64,000 nt of DNA from Marinobacter algicola DG893 (GTDB lineage: Bacteria; Pseudomonadota; Gammaproteobacteria; Pseudomonadales; Oleiphilaceae), in NCBI RefSeq assembly GCF_000170835.1, contig NZ_ABCP01000005.1, positions 105,483-169,482 on the forward strand. Reading direction: 5' to 3'. This document shows positions 38,318 through 45,461 of the stretch, in pieces (position 1 is the stretch's first letter; every line of letters starts with the position of its first letter). Under the pieces are notes generated by a model. It was given only the letters and a program-made list of their open reading frames with translations. It did not search any database and had not been told where the DNA came from. Both the position numbers and the translations under genes were made by a program.

Positions 38318-39226
38318 TCATCTTTCCACAGGAAAAATAGGGTTTATGCTTAACTTACCGGGAATTGGTGCTAAGGACTCAATGTCTATCAAATAGTCTT
38401 CAAGTTTCTGAGCTTCTACAGCTCCCGCTGCTTCTATTTCATCCGCATCCGGGTCAAACGGTATCGGATTGTTTTTCATAAATTCTTTGCAAACAAAATT
38501 ATGATATCTCGCAGCCCATTCATATTTTGCTCTTACATCAGGCAGTCCGCTATATTTCTCCAGCCCTTCAGTGACCGTTCTCTTGTGGCCTTCAAATACT
38601 TCAAAGAATATTCCACCATCTGGAAAAGCGATAAATGCATTCGCTAAGTAATCTATAAAAATGGAGCCGTCAGGATCCTGTAAAAGTTCACGACTTTGCG
38701 GCGATTTCATTGGATCACGGTAAAAACCCAAATGATGACGTAGAGCTTGGACGGCTGAGTGTGATAGCGAAATTTTTGGGGCGCCACCACTACTATCTTG
38801 CTTCACCGCTTCAATCAAAGCGTCGCCGAAAACAATCTCTTCGTCCATGTAGTGACTGCCGAAAGCAATTCCTCCACGAACTAGAAAACCCTCCATGGTA
38901 AGAGCCACTTGGAACTCAGAAAAGACGCTAAAAATGTGTCCAAGCTCTACCTCACCGAAGCTGACATTAATATCTTTTGCCGGGTAACCAACAACAATGT
39001 TGTCGGTAAAGACCTTGATTGAAAACCGATGTGCGCCATTCCACCCTTTTGATCTCTCTCTTACACGATCATAAGCCCGCGTGAGCGCAACGCGTATTTT
39101 GTTGAGGAACGAGTTGCCCTGACCTGACTTTATTGCATCTCTGCTGAGCTGCGAATAGCCCAAAATATCGACGTGGCAGACGAAAGAGGGAATCAACTTA
39201 GGTGGGGTACTTGGATAAAGCTCCAT
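38318..39226 (-). CDS. Nucleotide-cyclase-fold cassette protein
   Basis: 302 residues, soluble. Key segments: CHVDILGYSQL (Asp20), IKVFTDNIVVGYP (Asp75), VRGGIAFG (~116-123) and VFGDALIEA (~132-140). Their order and spacing match the class III nucleotidyl cyclase core: two metal-binding Asp residues, the glycine-rich strand, and the VxGxAVxxA-like segment. This resemblance is from pattern reading only. Class III-like cyclases of this size include the pyrimidine cyclases of Pycsar anti-phage systems, which pair with a membrane effector; the next gene is a membrane protein but lacks a visible cyclic-nucleotide-binding domain. Could also be an inactive homologue. Confidence 0.6.
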   Translation of the reverse strand: MELYPSTPPKLIPSFVCHVDILGYSQLSRDAIKSGQGNSFLNKIRVALTRAYDRVRERSKGWNGAHRFSIKVFTDNIVVGYPAKDINVSFGEVELGHIFSVFSEFQVALTMEGFLVRGGIAFGSHYMDEEIVFGDALIEAVKQDSSGGAPKISLSHSAVQALRHHLGFYRDPMKSPQSRELLQDPDGSIFIDYLANAFIAFPDGGIFFEVFEGHKRTVTEGLEKYSGLPDVRAKYEWAARYHNFVCKEFMKNNPIPFDPDADEIEAAGAVEAQKLEDYLIDIESLAPIPGKLSINPIFPVER

Positions 39227-39246
39227 GGCCTTCCTCTCTTTCTAGT

Positions 39247-39347
39247 GCATAACGCTGAGCTTAGCGGCGGCCTTGTAATGAAGGCGAAGCCGCAATGAAA
39301 AGGGCGTCCGGCGGCCATCGGCCGCGAACTACAGCGACTGGTTATGA
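39247..39347 (-). repeat. attC site downstream of the lipoprotein cassette
   Basis: 101 bp from TCATAAC/GTTATGA (39341-39347) to GTTATGC (39247-39253, inverted). It is nearly identical to the attC at 42405, which differs at only a handful of positions. Confidence 0.9.
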
Positions 39348-40109
39348 TCACTCAACACCGATTTGATCAAGGGCTTCGAGCATATATTCAATATCTTCAC
39401 GCATGCGCTCAGTGACCGTTAAATCCGAGTAGTACTGCTTTCCTTGGAAGCGAATAATTGCCTCTTCGGAAGATACAATGTCCTCCGCCAGGGCTCTGTA
39501 CTCTTCTTTGTTGAGATTGAGATATGCGGTCTCCCATACGCTGCCGCCGTAGTGATCTTGCCTAAACTTTATTTTTGGGGACTGAAAGGGAACTCCGTCG
39601 GTTACAACTTTAAAACTCTTCGCGAAAAGCCATGAATCACCGTAGTAGTGAAACTTTAGGAATGCCGTTGCGCTTTCAGGACGGAGGGTACCGACCACTG
39701 CCAGGTGTGATGCTTGTGAATATGGGCCTGACATGTACCGAACAGGCTCAAAGCGAATGACCCCTTCTACCTTGTCATAATCCGTTACATGCCGGGTAAT
39801 TCCCTGAAGGATCGGCTCCCGCTTCTCCGGCGGAAAGGACTCCACATATGCCTTTAGATATCCATTCCAACTATTTCCTCGGAGAAGCTTCCCATTGCTA
39901 AGTTTCATTTCTGAGGGATGATATTCGTAGTTCGCATCGTAAGAGATCTCAGCACCGTCAGTCAGAGGAACCCACTCCGGTTCAACGACTACCGGTGATG
40001 ACTCTGCTTGGGGCGCACTCGTGGGGCTTGGAGTAGGAGAAATTCTGGTTGCTGCGCACCCGACTATTAATGCGGCGAGAGCGCAAATTGTTAAGGCATG
40101 AAATTTCAT
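39348..40109 (-). CDS. Cassette-encoded lipoprotein of unknown function
   Basis: 253 residues from MKFHALTICALAALIVGCAA, with lipobox LIVGC (~14-18) and a proline/serine-rich linker after the cysteine. The mature part (~60-253) has no recognised family; it is aromatic-rich and ends in an acidic helix. RBS GGAGAG is just upstream. The gene begins 22 bp from the 3' end of the group II intron, so it lost its original upstream neighbour's promoter and may depend on the intron transcript. Confidence 0.75.
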   Translation of the reverse strand: MKFHALTICALAALIVGCAATRISPTPSPTSAPQAESSPVVVEPEWVPLTDGAEISYDANYEYHPSEMKLSNGKLLRGNSWNGYLKAYVESFPPEKREPILQGITRHVTDYDKVEGVIRFEPVRYMSGPYSQASHLAVVGTLRPESATAFLKFHYYGDSWLFAKSFKVVTDGVPFQSPKIKFRQDHYGGSVWETAYLNLNKEEYRALAEDIVSSEEAIIRFQGKQYYSDLTVTERMREDIEYMLEALDQIGVE

Positions 40110-40131
40110 CGAACTCTCCATAGTGAACATA

Positions 40132-41973
40132 ATCGGGATAGGGAGGCACCTCACGATGCCCCTCCTCCCACATCACCGGGCATACGGATCACGTACCACG
40201 GCGATTCAGTGACTTGATTCAACCCGCTACCGCGCTGCCAATTCCGGCAGCCCATAGCTCCGGAAGAAGCGGGCCGGTAAGGCTTGCGCCAAGGCCGGTG
40301 ACCGACTCAGGCGCCAGGGGCCATGGGCTGATTTCGCGGTGTTCCAGGCCAGTTTGACCGAGACACCCCGCTTTCTCAGCTCACGATACCCGCTACGGCC
40401 CCATTGCTTCCAGACATAACTTCGCATTCTCCGCCGTATCCACTTGTCCAGGTCCCGCAGCGGGCTCAGCACTTCGGCTGCGTCGAAGTACGCTTTCCAA
40501 CCAAGCAGGGTCTCTTTCAGTTCTGCGATTACCTGGAACAGGGAGTGGCCCCGTGTTCGGCGGCTCAGTCTTCGGACATGGGTTTTCAGCTTGTCGATGG
40601 CCTTGCTGGCCACTTTCAATCGCTGCCCTTTCCGGCTGAGGGTGAAGCCCAGGAAGCTGCGCTTCCAGGGACGATCCACCGCGCTCTTTCGTGTATTCAC
40701 TGTGAGCCTCAGTGAGTCCTCGATGAAGCGCGTCAGACTCACCATCACCCGTTCACCAGCCCGAAGACTACCAACGTAGATCTGGCAGTCATCGGCGTAG
40801 CGGGCGAAGTGCAGATTGCGCCGTTCCAGCTCCCAATCCAGTTCATCCAGCACCACATTTGCCAGCACCGGTGAGAGTGGTCCGCCCTGCGGCACCCCCC
40901 CTGGTGTAGGCTCTTTTTGGTTGTCGATCTGGACACCCGCCTTCAGATACCGGTTGATCAGCCTGAGCATCGGCTTGTCCGGCGTGTGCCGTTTCAGTCG
41001 TGCCATCAGACGATCATGATTGACCCGGTCAAAGAAGGCTGCCAGGTCCAGATCCACCACCCAGCTTTGGCCCTGTCGGGCGCAGCTTTGTCCGAATTGG
41101 ACCGCCTGGTGGGCGGAGCGTCTCGGACGGAAGCCGTAGCTGTGTGGGTGGAAGCGGGGCTCCCAGTCTTCCTGGATGACCTGGGCCATCGCCTGCTGGA
41201 TGAAACGGTCCAGCACGGTGGGGATCCCCAGGGGACGGGAACCGCCGTTTGGTTTGGGAATGAGAACCCGCCGGACCGGTTGCGGTCGGTAGGTCTGCTG
41301 GAGCAGTTGCTGCCGAATTTCTCGCCACTGTTGGCGCAGATGGTCCGGCAGCTCATCCACGGTCATACCGTCGAGGCCCGGCGCTCCTTTGTTACGTCGA
41401 ACCTGTTTCAGGGCGCGATTGAGGTTGTCCCTGCTCAATACACGCGCCATCCACGGCGAGGGTTGAACGGAGTGCAAAGCTTTCCGTTTTCCGGAATCGG
41501 GTTCACCCCCCGGAAATTCCAGGGGCAGCGCAAGCTGCTTTGCTGGTGCCATCCCGTTTCCCTGCACGGACGCTCGACTCCTGTCTCTGTTCGGGCCTTC
41601 GGTTCACGGGTGAACCTACCATGCCCTCTGCTGATTCCTGTTTGCCGGTCAACGCCGGTTGCCCGGCGTTCAGTTCTCTCCCTGAACAGCAAACAGGCCT
41701 CCCAGGGTAAGACACAAAACTGTCGCTGCGTGGACGCCTGATTTATAAAGCACACCCCGGTCGCAGTTGGAGGGCTTCGCGGTCACGTGCCCGCTCGCCC
41801 CGGATGTACCACACCTCGTATCAGGTTCCTGTTCGTCGCCCCGCAGCTTTGGATTGGGCTTCCTTCAGACCCCACCTCACAATGATGCCCTTGCCCTTCT
41901 CCTAGCCTTCGGCACTGCGAATACCTGGCAGGAGGACTTTCACCTCCCTAGTTCTGTGCCATGCCTGGCACAC
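40132..41973 (-). mobile_element. Group IIC-attC intron
   Basis: 1,842 bp on the minus strand. The 5' end GTGTGCCAGGCATGGCAC and the 3' end TATCCCGAT are typical for bacterial class C introns; the stem GGGAGG...CCTCCC just before the 3' end is the domain VI helix. Joining the flanks gives AAGCGT + TATGTTC, restoring the attC core GTTATGT, so the intron sits exactly inside the core, as described for the IIC-attC lineage. The ~390 bp between 41568 and 41958 hold no gene and represent ribozyme domains I-III. Confidence 0.9.
40227..41567 (-). CDS. ltrA: Group II intron reverse transcriptase/maturase
   Basis: 446 residues. RT blocks: LDGMTVDEL, IPKPNGGSRPLGIPTVLDR, VDLDLAAFFDRVNHDRL (~171), GGVPQGGPLSPVLANV (~223-238) and active-site YADD (~257-260); then the maturase (GIIM) domain with DLDKWIRRRMRSYVWKQW. 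There is no C-terminal HNH endonuclease, which is normal for class C. All motifs are intact, so the intron may be mobile. Confidence 0.95.
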   Translation of the reverse strand: MQGNGMAPAKQLALPLEFPGGEPDSGKRKALHSVQPSPWMARVLSRDNLNRALKQVRRNKGAPGLDGMTVDELPDHLRQQWREIRQQLLQQTYRPQPVRRVLIPKPNGGSRPLGIPTVLDRFIQQAMAQVIQEDWEPRFHPHSYGFRPRRSAHQAVQFGQSCARQGQSWVVDLDLAAFFDRVNHDRLMARLKRHTPDKPMLRLINRYLKAGVQIDNQKEPTPGGVPQGGPLSPVLANVVLDELDWELERRNLHFARYADDCQIYVGSLRAGERVMVSLTRFIEDSLRLTVNTRKSAVDRPWKRSFLGFTLSRKGQRLKVASKAIDKLKTHVRRLSRRTRGHSLFQVIAELKETLLGWKAYFDAAEVLSPLRDLDKWIRRRMRSYVWKQWGRSGYRELRKRGVSVKLAWNTAKSAHGPWRLSRSPALAQALPARFFRSYGLPELAAR

Positions 41974-42053
41974 ACGCTTTTGTTTAGCGGCGCCCTGACA
42001 AGGGCGTCCGGTGGAGGCCGCAGGCCGGAACGAACTACAACTACTGGTTATGT
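41974..42053 (-). repeat. attC site interrupted by the group II intron
   Basis: Minus strand from ACATAAC (42047-42053) through inverted arms GGACGCCCTTGTCAGGGCG to CGCTAAACAAAAGCGT, where the intron begins; the last bases of the core (TATGTT) are beyond the intron at 40126-40131. The TAA of ynfA lies in the first core. Confidence 0.88.
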
Positions 42054-42383
42054 GGTGCGCGGCCCGAACATGATGATTGCCATACCCACCAACGCCACAA
42101 CCGAGCCGACCAAGTCCCATGCCGTTGGCTTTACTCCGTCGACGGCCCACAGCCAAAGTATCGCCATAAAAATATAAACGCCACCATACGCAGCATAGAC
42201 TCTGCCTGCGGCGGTGAGATGCAGTGACAGCAGCCATGCGAATGCCGCAAGACTCAACGCGCCCGGCACCAAAAGCCAGATAGTTTTGCCCTCGCGAAGC
42301 CAGAGGTAAGGCAAATAACAGCCGACAATTTCCGCCAATGCGGTAACGAGGAAAAGGCCGACTGTTTTTAACTCAGGCAACAA
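42048..42383 (-). CDS. ynfA: YnfA family small membrane protein
   Basis: About 111 residues, starting at TTG 7 bp after AAGGGG (no ATG available). Four membrane helices and the family segments [34 protein letters not shown] and [12 protein letters not shown] show UPF0060/YnfA, a member of the small multidrug-resistance fold. Likely an efflux protein for cationic compounds. Typical cassette gene with its stop inside attC. Confidence 0.9.
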   Translation of the reverse strand: MLPELKTVGLFLVTALAEIVGCYLPYLWLREGKTIWLLVPGALSLAAFAWLLSLHLTAAGRVYAAYGGVYIFMAILWLWAVDGVKPTAWDLVGSVVALVGMAIIMFGPRTT

Positions 42384-42404
42384 AACTGACCCCTTGGCAG
42401 TAAC

Positions 42405-42505
42405 ACATAACGCGAAGCTTAGCGGCGCCCTTGTAATAAAGGCGAAGCCGCAATGTAAAGGGCGTCCGGCGGCCATCGGCCGCGTACTACAGCGACTGGT
42501 TATGT
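42405..42505 (-). repeat. attC site downstream of the grpB cassette
   Basis: 101 bp between ACATAAC (42405-42411) and GTTATGT (42499-42505), with long inverted arms (GGCGCCCTT / AAGGGCG and GGCGGCCATCGGCCGC). Near-identical to the attC at 39247. Confidence 0.92.
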
Positions 42506-43041
42506 TCATTGCACTCAAGTACCTCCCGTACGAATTCGGCCTTGGCTTCGGTGTACGCCTCGCGATTGGAGCTGAACTCCGCAACCAAACGCTTCTTGAG
42601 CTGCTCGTACCTTTTAGCCAATTCCTCGTTGGAGCGAAGCGCATCGCGAAAGGCCAAACGCCGTTGCCATTGTGAGCCGCCATGCACGACAAGGTGGAGA
42701 TGGTGCGTTCGGTGACCGTCGGCCCACCGCATGAGCCATCGGCGATCTTGAAGCGTGGCATTGAACTCGGCGGAGGTGGTGAACTTTGAACGGCACAAAG
42801 GTTTAATCAGAGAGTCGGCCTGCGACATAGACTCGACACCCGCTAAAATATCTATGATGGGCTTTGCTGAAAGTCCTGGAACTGCCGTACTGCCAAAGTG
42901 CTCAATTGCTGCGAATTGATCCGGGAAAAGGCTAAATAGACGACTGCGCTCCACCTCAAACATAGAGGGCCACTTTGGGTCATAAGGCGACAACGCGACG
43001 CCCTCATAAATGGCATTGTGCAGAGATTTTTCGTCGTTCAC
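42487..43041 (-). CDS. GrpB family protein (UPF0157)
   Basis: 184 residues from GTG. The nucleotidyltransferase-like GrpB signature is [20 protein letters not shown] (~47-66), followed by HHLHLV (~115). Family members are predicted nucleotidyltransferases, sometimes fused to CoaE; the true substrate is unknown. Common in cassettes. The stop lies within attC. Confidence 0.9.
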   Translation of the reverse strand: MNDEKSLHNAIYEGVALSPYDPKWPSMFEVERSRLFSLFPDQFAAIEHFGSTAVPGLSAKPIIDILAGVESMSQADSLIKPLCRSKFTTSAEFNATLQDRRWLMRWADGHRTHHLHLVVHGGSQWQRRLAFRDALRSNEELAKRYEQLKKRLVAEFSSNREAYTEAKAEFVREVLECNEHNQSL

Positions 43042-43059
43042 TGGTTATTCCCACCTCGC

Positions 43060-43078
43060 AACATAACAGCGTATTATA
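43060..43078. repeat. 19-bp repeat, copy 1
   Basis: AACATAACAGCGTATTATA covers the junction of the GNAT and GrpB cassettes and the end of the GNAT gene. The same 19 bp occurs at 45443. It contains a core site (GTTATGT on the minus strand) plus 11 shared bases beyond it. Confidence 0.85.
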
Positions 43079-43514
43079 AATTGTGTTCGAAAACATGCTG
43101 CTGTTTCAGTAACTTGAAGCCAAGTGCTTGGTAGAATTTATGAGTAGAATCACGTTTTGAATTGCTGCGTACCCGAACGGCGAGCCCTGTCGTTTTGCCC
43201 CAGCTCAGAGCTTCAGCGACCAACTTACAGCCGGCACCTTTTCTCCTATATTGCTCGTCGACGATGAGGCCTCCGATTTCAATAAAAGGTAGCACCCCGA
43301 CACGGATTGCCAAATAAGCATGCAACCAACCAAAAATAGTCTCGTCTGAGCCCGCAACCCATATGCGGTGGTCACTGGAGTTCAAGAGCAGGCTCAAGCT
43401 ATTACCTGATTGATGACCCCCGTGAGTAGCAGGTGTTAACACCTGAGCCAAACGCTCGATACCGATTTTATCTTCCAACACCGCTGACCTGATATTCACA
43501 AACTCTCCGGCCAT
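43074..43514 (-). CDS. GNAT-family acetyltransferase
   Basis: 146 residues. Acetyl-CoA binding motif is IGGLIVDEQYRRKGAGCKLV (Q/RxxGxG/A type, ~84-100) and the C-terminal signature is HKFYQALGFKLL. Substrate unknown; GNAT enzymes are among the commonest cassette genes and include antibiotic acetyltransferases. Unlike its neighbours it has no attC behind it: only six bases separate its stop from the core site. Confidence 0.9.
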   Translation of the reverse strand: MAGEFVNIRSAVLEDKIGIERLAQVLTPATHGGHQSGNSLSLLLNSSDHRIWVAGSDETIFGWLHAYLAIRVGVLPFIEIGGLIVDEQYRRKGAGCKLVAEALSWGKTTGLAVRVRSNSKRDSTHKFYQALGFKLLKQQHVFEHNL

Positions 43515-43518
43515 GGAT

Positions 43519-43599
43519 TTATAACGCCCGAGCTTACCGGCATATTTTGAGTTGCCGCAGGCAACGAAAAATATGTCCGAGTACAGCGAATTGTTAGGC
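43519..43599 (-). repeat. attC site of the MAPEG cassette
   Basis: Minus strand GCCTAAC (perfect RYYYAAC) to GTTATAA, 81 bp, with a strong inner hairpin CATATTTT..GTTGCC-gca-GGCAAC..AAAATATG. Confidence 0.8.
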
Positions 43600-43765
43600 G
43601 GCAGTCCTCCACGACCCCTGGAGCTCTCCCGAAACTGCCGACGCGGACGTATTGTTCTGCCACCGTACCCTCGTCATCAACTGTGTCCAGCGCCGTGCGA
43701 TGCGTAGCATCTGTTCGGAGGCTGTGTACGTATAATAAGTGCAAATTAAAATACTAGGAAAGATT

Positions 43766-44170
43766 ATGACCGGATTCATTGCAGTGGTGCTTTACGTGGT
43801 ATGGATGCAACTTCTCACGCTGTCTTACGCATTCCCTCGCGTGCCAATGGCGCTTTTCGGAGGCCGCAAGTTCTCAGACTGGGAACGCGCTGAGGTCAAC
43901 CGCGACCCGGCCTTCATGGTTCGCGCCAAGGGCGCGCACCTGAACTGCGTGGAAAACTTTCCGCTTTTCGCAGGCGTAGTGGTGGTTGCCGCGCTCATGG
44001 GCAAGAGCCCCGTGGTAGATAGTCTTGCGATGTTCATCCTGCTTGCGCGCGTGGGGCAGAGCCTGTCACATCTCATAAGCACTGCCCCGGCGTTTGTGCT
44101 ATCACGTGCTACGTTCTTCCTTGCCCAGGTCGGCATGATTTTCTGGATTTGCTTTCAGCTCATCGTCTGA
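43766..44170 (+). CDS. MAPEG family membrane protein
   Basis: 134 residues from the ATG preceded by AGGAAAG. Four membrane helices; the segments EVNRDPAFMVRAKGAHLNCVEN and LLARVGQSLSH match the MAPEG family (membrane-associated eicosanoid/glutathione metabolism proteins). Bacterial members probably conjugate or reduce lipid peroxides with glutathione. It is read opposite to the rest of the array, which is uncommon for a cassette and means it must have its own promoter. Confidence 0.9.
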   Translation: MTGFIAVVLYVVWMQLLTLSYAFPRVPMALFGGRKFSDWERAEVNRDPAFMVRAKGAHLNCVENFPLFAGVVVVAALMGKSPVVDSLAMFILLARVGQSLSHLISTAPAFVLSRATFFLAQVGMIFWICFQLIV

Positions 44171-44233
44171 CTTTGCCCCTGGATGGGGGCGTCCGATACA
44201 GGACATCCCGTGATAATAGGGCCGAACCCGGCC

Positions 44234-44318
44234 GCCTAACGCCAGCCAGCATGCGCGGCTACGAAATGGAGGCGAAGCCGCAATGTAGTAGACGTCGCCA
44301 TGCCTGGCCTTGTTATGT
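44234..44318 (-). repeat. attC site downstream of the reverse-transcriptase cassette
   Basis: 85 bp between GCCTAAC (44234-44240) and GTTATGT (44312-44318). On the minus strand the cores are ACATAAC and GTTAGGC (perfect GTTRRRY). It begins just after the RT stop codon. Confidence 0.85.
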
Positions 44319-44319
44319 T

Positions 44320-45090
44320 TTATACTATTTTGGCGGCTTGTCCTGTGTTGACTGTTGTTACATATCCGACAATACCGCTTATGACATTAAAATTATCGGA
44401 TTCTCGGTAAGCCGCTATGAAATCTTGTAAACGCTCTTCAGTGAGAGTTAGAACTCCATTCGACAATTCTATGTTGAATGCAGTGATTTTTTCTGCCGGC
44501 CCCTCTTCTTTCGCCTCGTTCAAAGGAAATCCAGCTTTCTCTGCTAACGGTTTAATCTCAAGAAGCACGTTACTTAAGTCAGCATCGCTGTTTGATGATA
44601 TGACTATGTCATCCATATAAACGCTTACTTTGTAGGCGTCCATTTTATTCAAATCAGATAAAAACCGCCCGAGCCTACTTTTCTGAAGGCATAGCGAAGC
44701 GATTAATGGAGACTGAACGAAGCCAAATGGCAAAATATATTTTTCAATAGCTGGATTTTTTGGATCTCTGACCGTTGACTCAACTGCTATCTCTCTAGCT
44801 TGATTATATGGATAAAGACCCTTTAAGCATCGGGTTACTCGCGATTTGTTGATGCGGCCGAAAAAATTGGATATATCAAGATGGATAAAATAATCGTTGT
44901 TCGTGTGAGAGGATAAAGCTTGAACATGCCCACCATCTCTCAGATGATAATAGAAGCCGGGAGGCGACCAACGGTTTTCAATTTCCTTTTTTACCTTTTG
45001 GCCATATTCCACTGTTTCATCAGTAGGCACAAAAACCCAAGAACCGGGTTTTATCTCGAATTTAGAAGACCATCTAGAACTCTTGGGCAT
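44320..45090 (-). CDS. Small unclassified reverse transcriptase (cassette-borne)
   Basis: 256 residues from MPKSSRWSSKFEIKPGSW. RT catalytic blocks are present: YFIHLDISNFFGRINKSRV (Asp72), LPFGFVQSPLIASLCLQKS (~120-138) and YMDD at 158-161 (Asp160, Asp161), then a short thumb. There is no maturase domain and no X/VTG retron marks, so it is neither a group II intron RT nor a standard retron. It resembles the stand-alone RT lineages (UG/DRT groups), several of which block phage. A second frame starting 45127 (MAFNYKTNAFP) overlaps and would join this one if one C were removed from CCCC at ~45094-45097, so the true N-terminus may be ~12 residues longer or the gene may carry a frameshift. Confidence 0.82.
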   Translation of the reverse strand: MPKSSRWSSKFEIKPGSWVFVPTDETVEYGQKVKKEIENRWSPPGFYYHLRDGGHVQALSSHTNNDYFIHLDISNFFGRINKSRVTRCLKGLYPYNQAREIAVESTVRDPKNPAIEKYILPFGFVQSPLIASLCLQKSRLGRFLSDLNKMDAYKVSVYMDDIVISSNSDADLSNVLLEIKPLAEKAGFPLNEAKEEGPAEKITAFNIELSNGVLTLTEERLQDFIAAYRESDNFNVISGIVGYVTTVNTGQAAKIV

Positions 45091-45116
45091 AACGGGGAAA
45101 GGCGTTGGTTTTATAG

Positions 45117-45335
45117 TTAAAAGCCATGTTCAAAAGCACTAGCACCTCTTGCGCAAGCTTTACTAAAGCTATTGCAAGATACACTCGCTCTTGAACTAGG
45201 CGATAGTTGAATTTCTTCATAGCTATCTTCCTCATCAAGATCCGGCTTACCTAGCGCAAAGCGCATGACTTTAAAACCAACGTGGGGCGACCACATGCAA
45301 CCATTGGCCACAAAAAGGTCATCCCATATGATCAC
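45117..45335 (-). CDS. Possible small protein upstream of the reverse transcriptase
   Basis: 72 residues from GTG (begins VIIWDDLFVANGC), no family recognised. Its stop overlaps the MAFNYK start candidate of the RT, as in coupled genes. The region also contains the hairpin AGCTTT-act-AAAGCT flanked by CTTGC/GCAAG, so it might instead be part of a non-coding RNA used by the RT. Coding status is open. Confidence 0.35.
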   Translation of the reverse strand: MIIWDDLFVANGCMWSPHVGFKVMRFALGKPDLDEEDSYEEIQLSPSSRASVSCNSFSKACARGASAFEHGF

Positions 45336-45442
45336 AAAGTGACACTGATGAGGACAGGCTGCGCAAGAGCGGCCTATCGCCGGACGGAAACAGCTTAGCT
45401 TTCATGTCCACCAACTGCAACCTGAGATACCCCTGCATCTAA

Positions 45443-45461
45443 AACATAACAGCGTATTATA
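45443..45461. repeat. 19-bp repeat, copy 2, at the right edge of the array
   Basis: AACATAACAGCGTATTATA, identical to 43060-43078. It contains the core at which the RT cassette begins, so the bases to its right are either the old attI or the attC of a lost cassette. Confidence 0.85.

Larger units (their letters stand above)
33420..45450 (-). other. Integron gene-cassette array without integrase (CALIN)
   Basis: At least eight attC-like sites with core ends of the type GTTATGY/RCATAAC or GTTRRRY/RYYYAAC separate short genes, each attC being at the 3' end of a minus-strand gene whose stop codon often lies inside the site. This fixes array polarity: cassettes enter from the right. No tyrosine-recombinase integrase gene occurs anywhere in the window, so either intI was lost or lies elsewhere. 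Three selfish elements are inserted. Codon use of several cassette genes is more AT-rich than the flanking core. Confidence 0.9.

Noticed and set aside
43496..43744. 82-codon minus-strand frame through the MAPEG cassette attC
   Set aside because: It runs through a recombination site and overlaps the GNAT start; no family features.
45340..45400. Hammerhead-ribozyme-like pair CTGATGA ... CGGAAAC on the plus strand
   Set aside because: The bases between cannot form the needed stem II, and no NUH cleavage-site helix was found; chance match.
44320..45443. Retron interpretation of the RT cassette
   Set aside because: No VTG motif or retron-specific X region was found, and no clear msr-msd inverted-repeat frame is visible; left as an unclassified RT.
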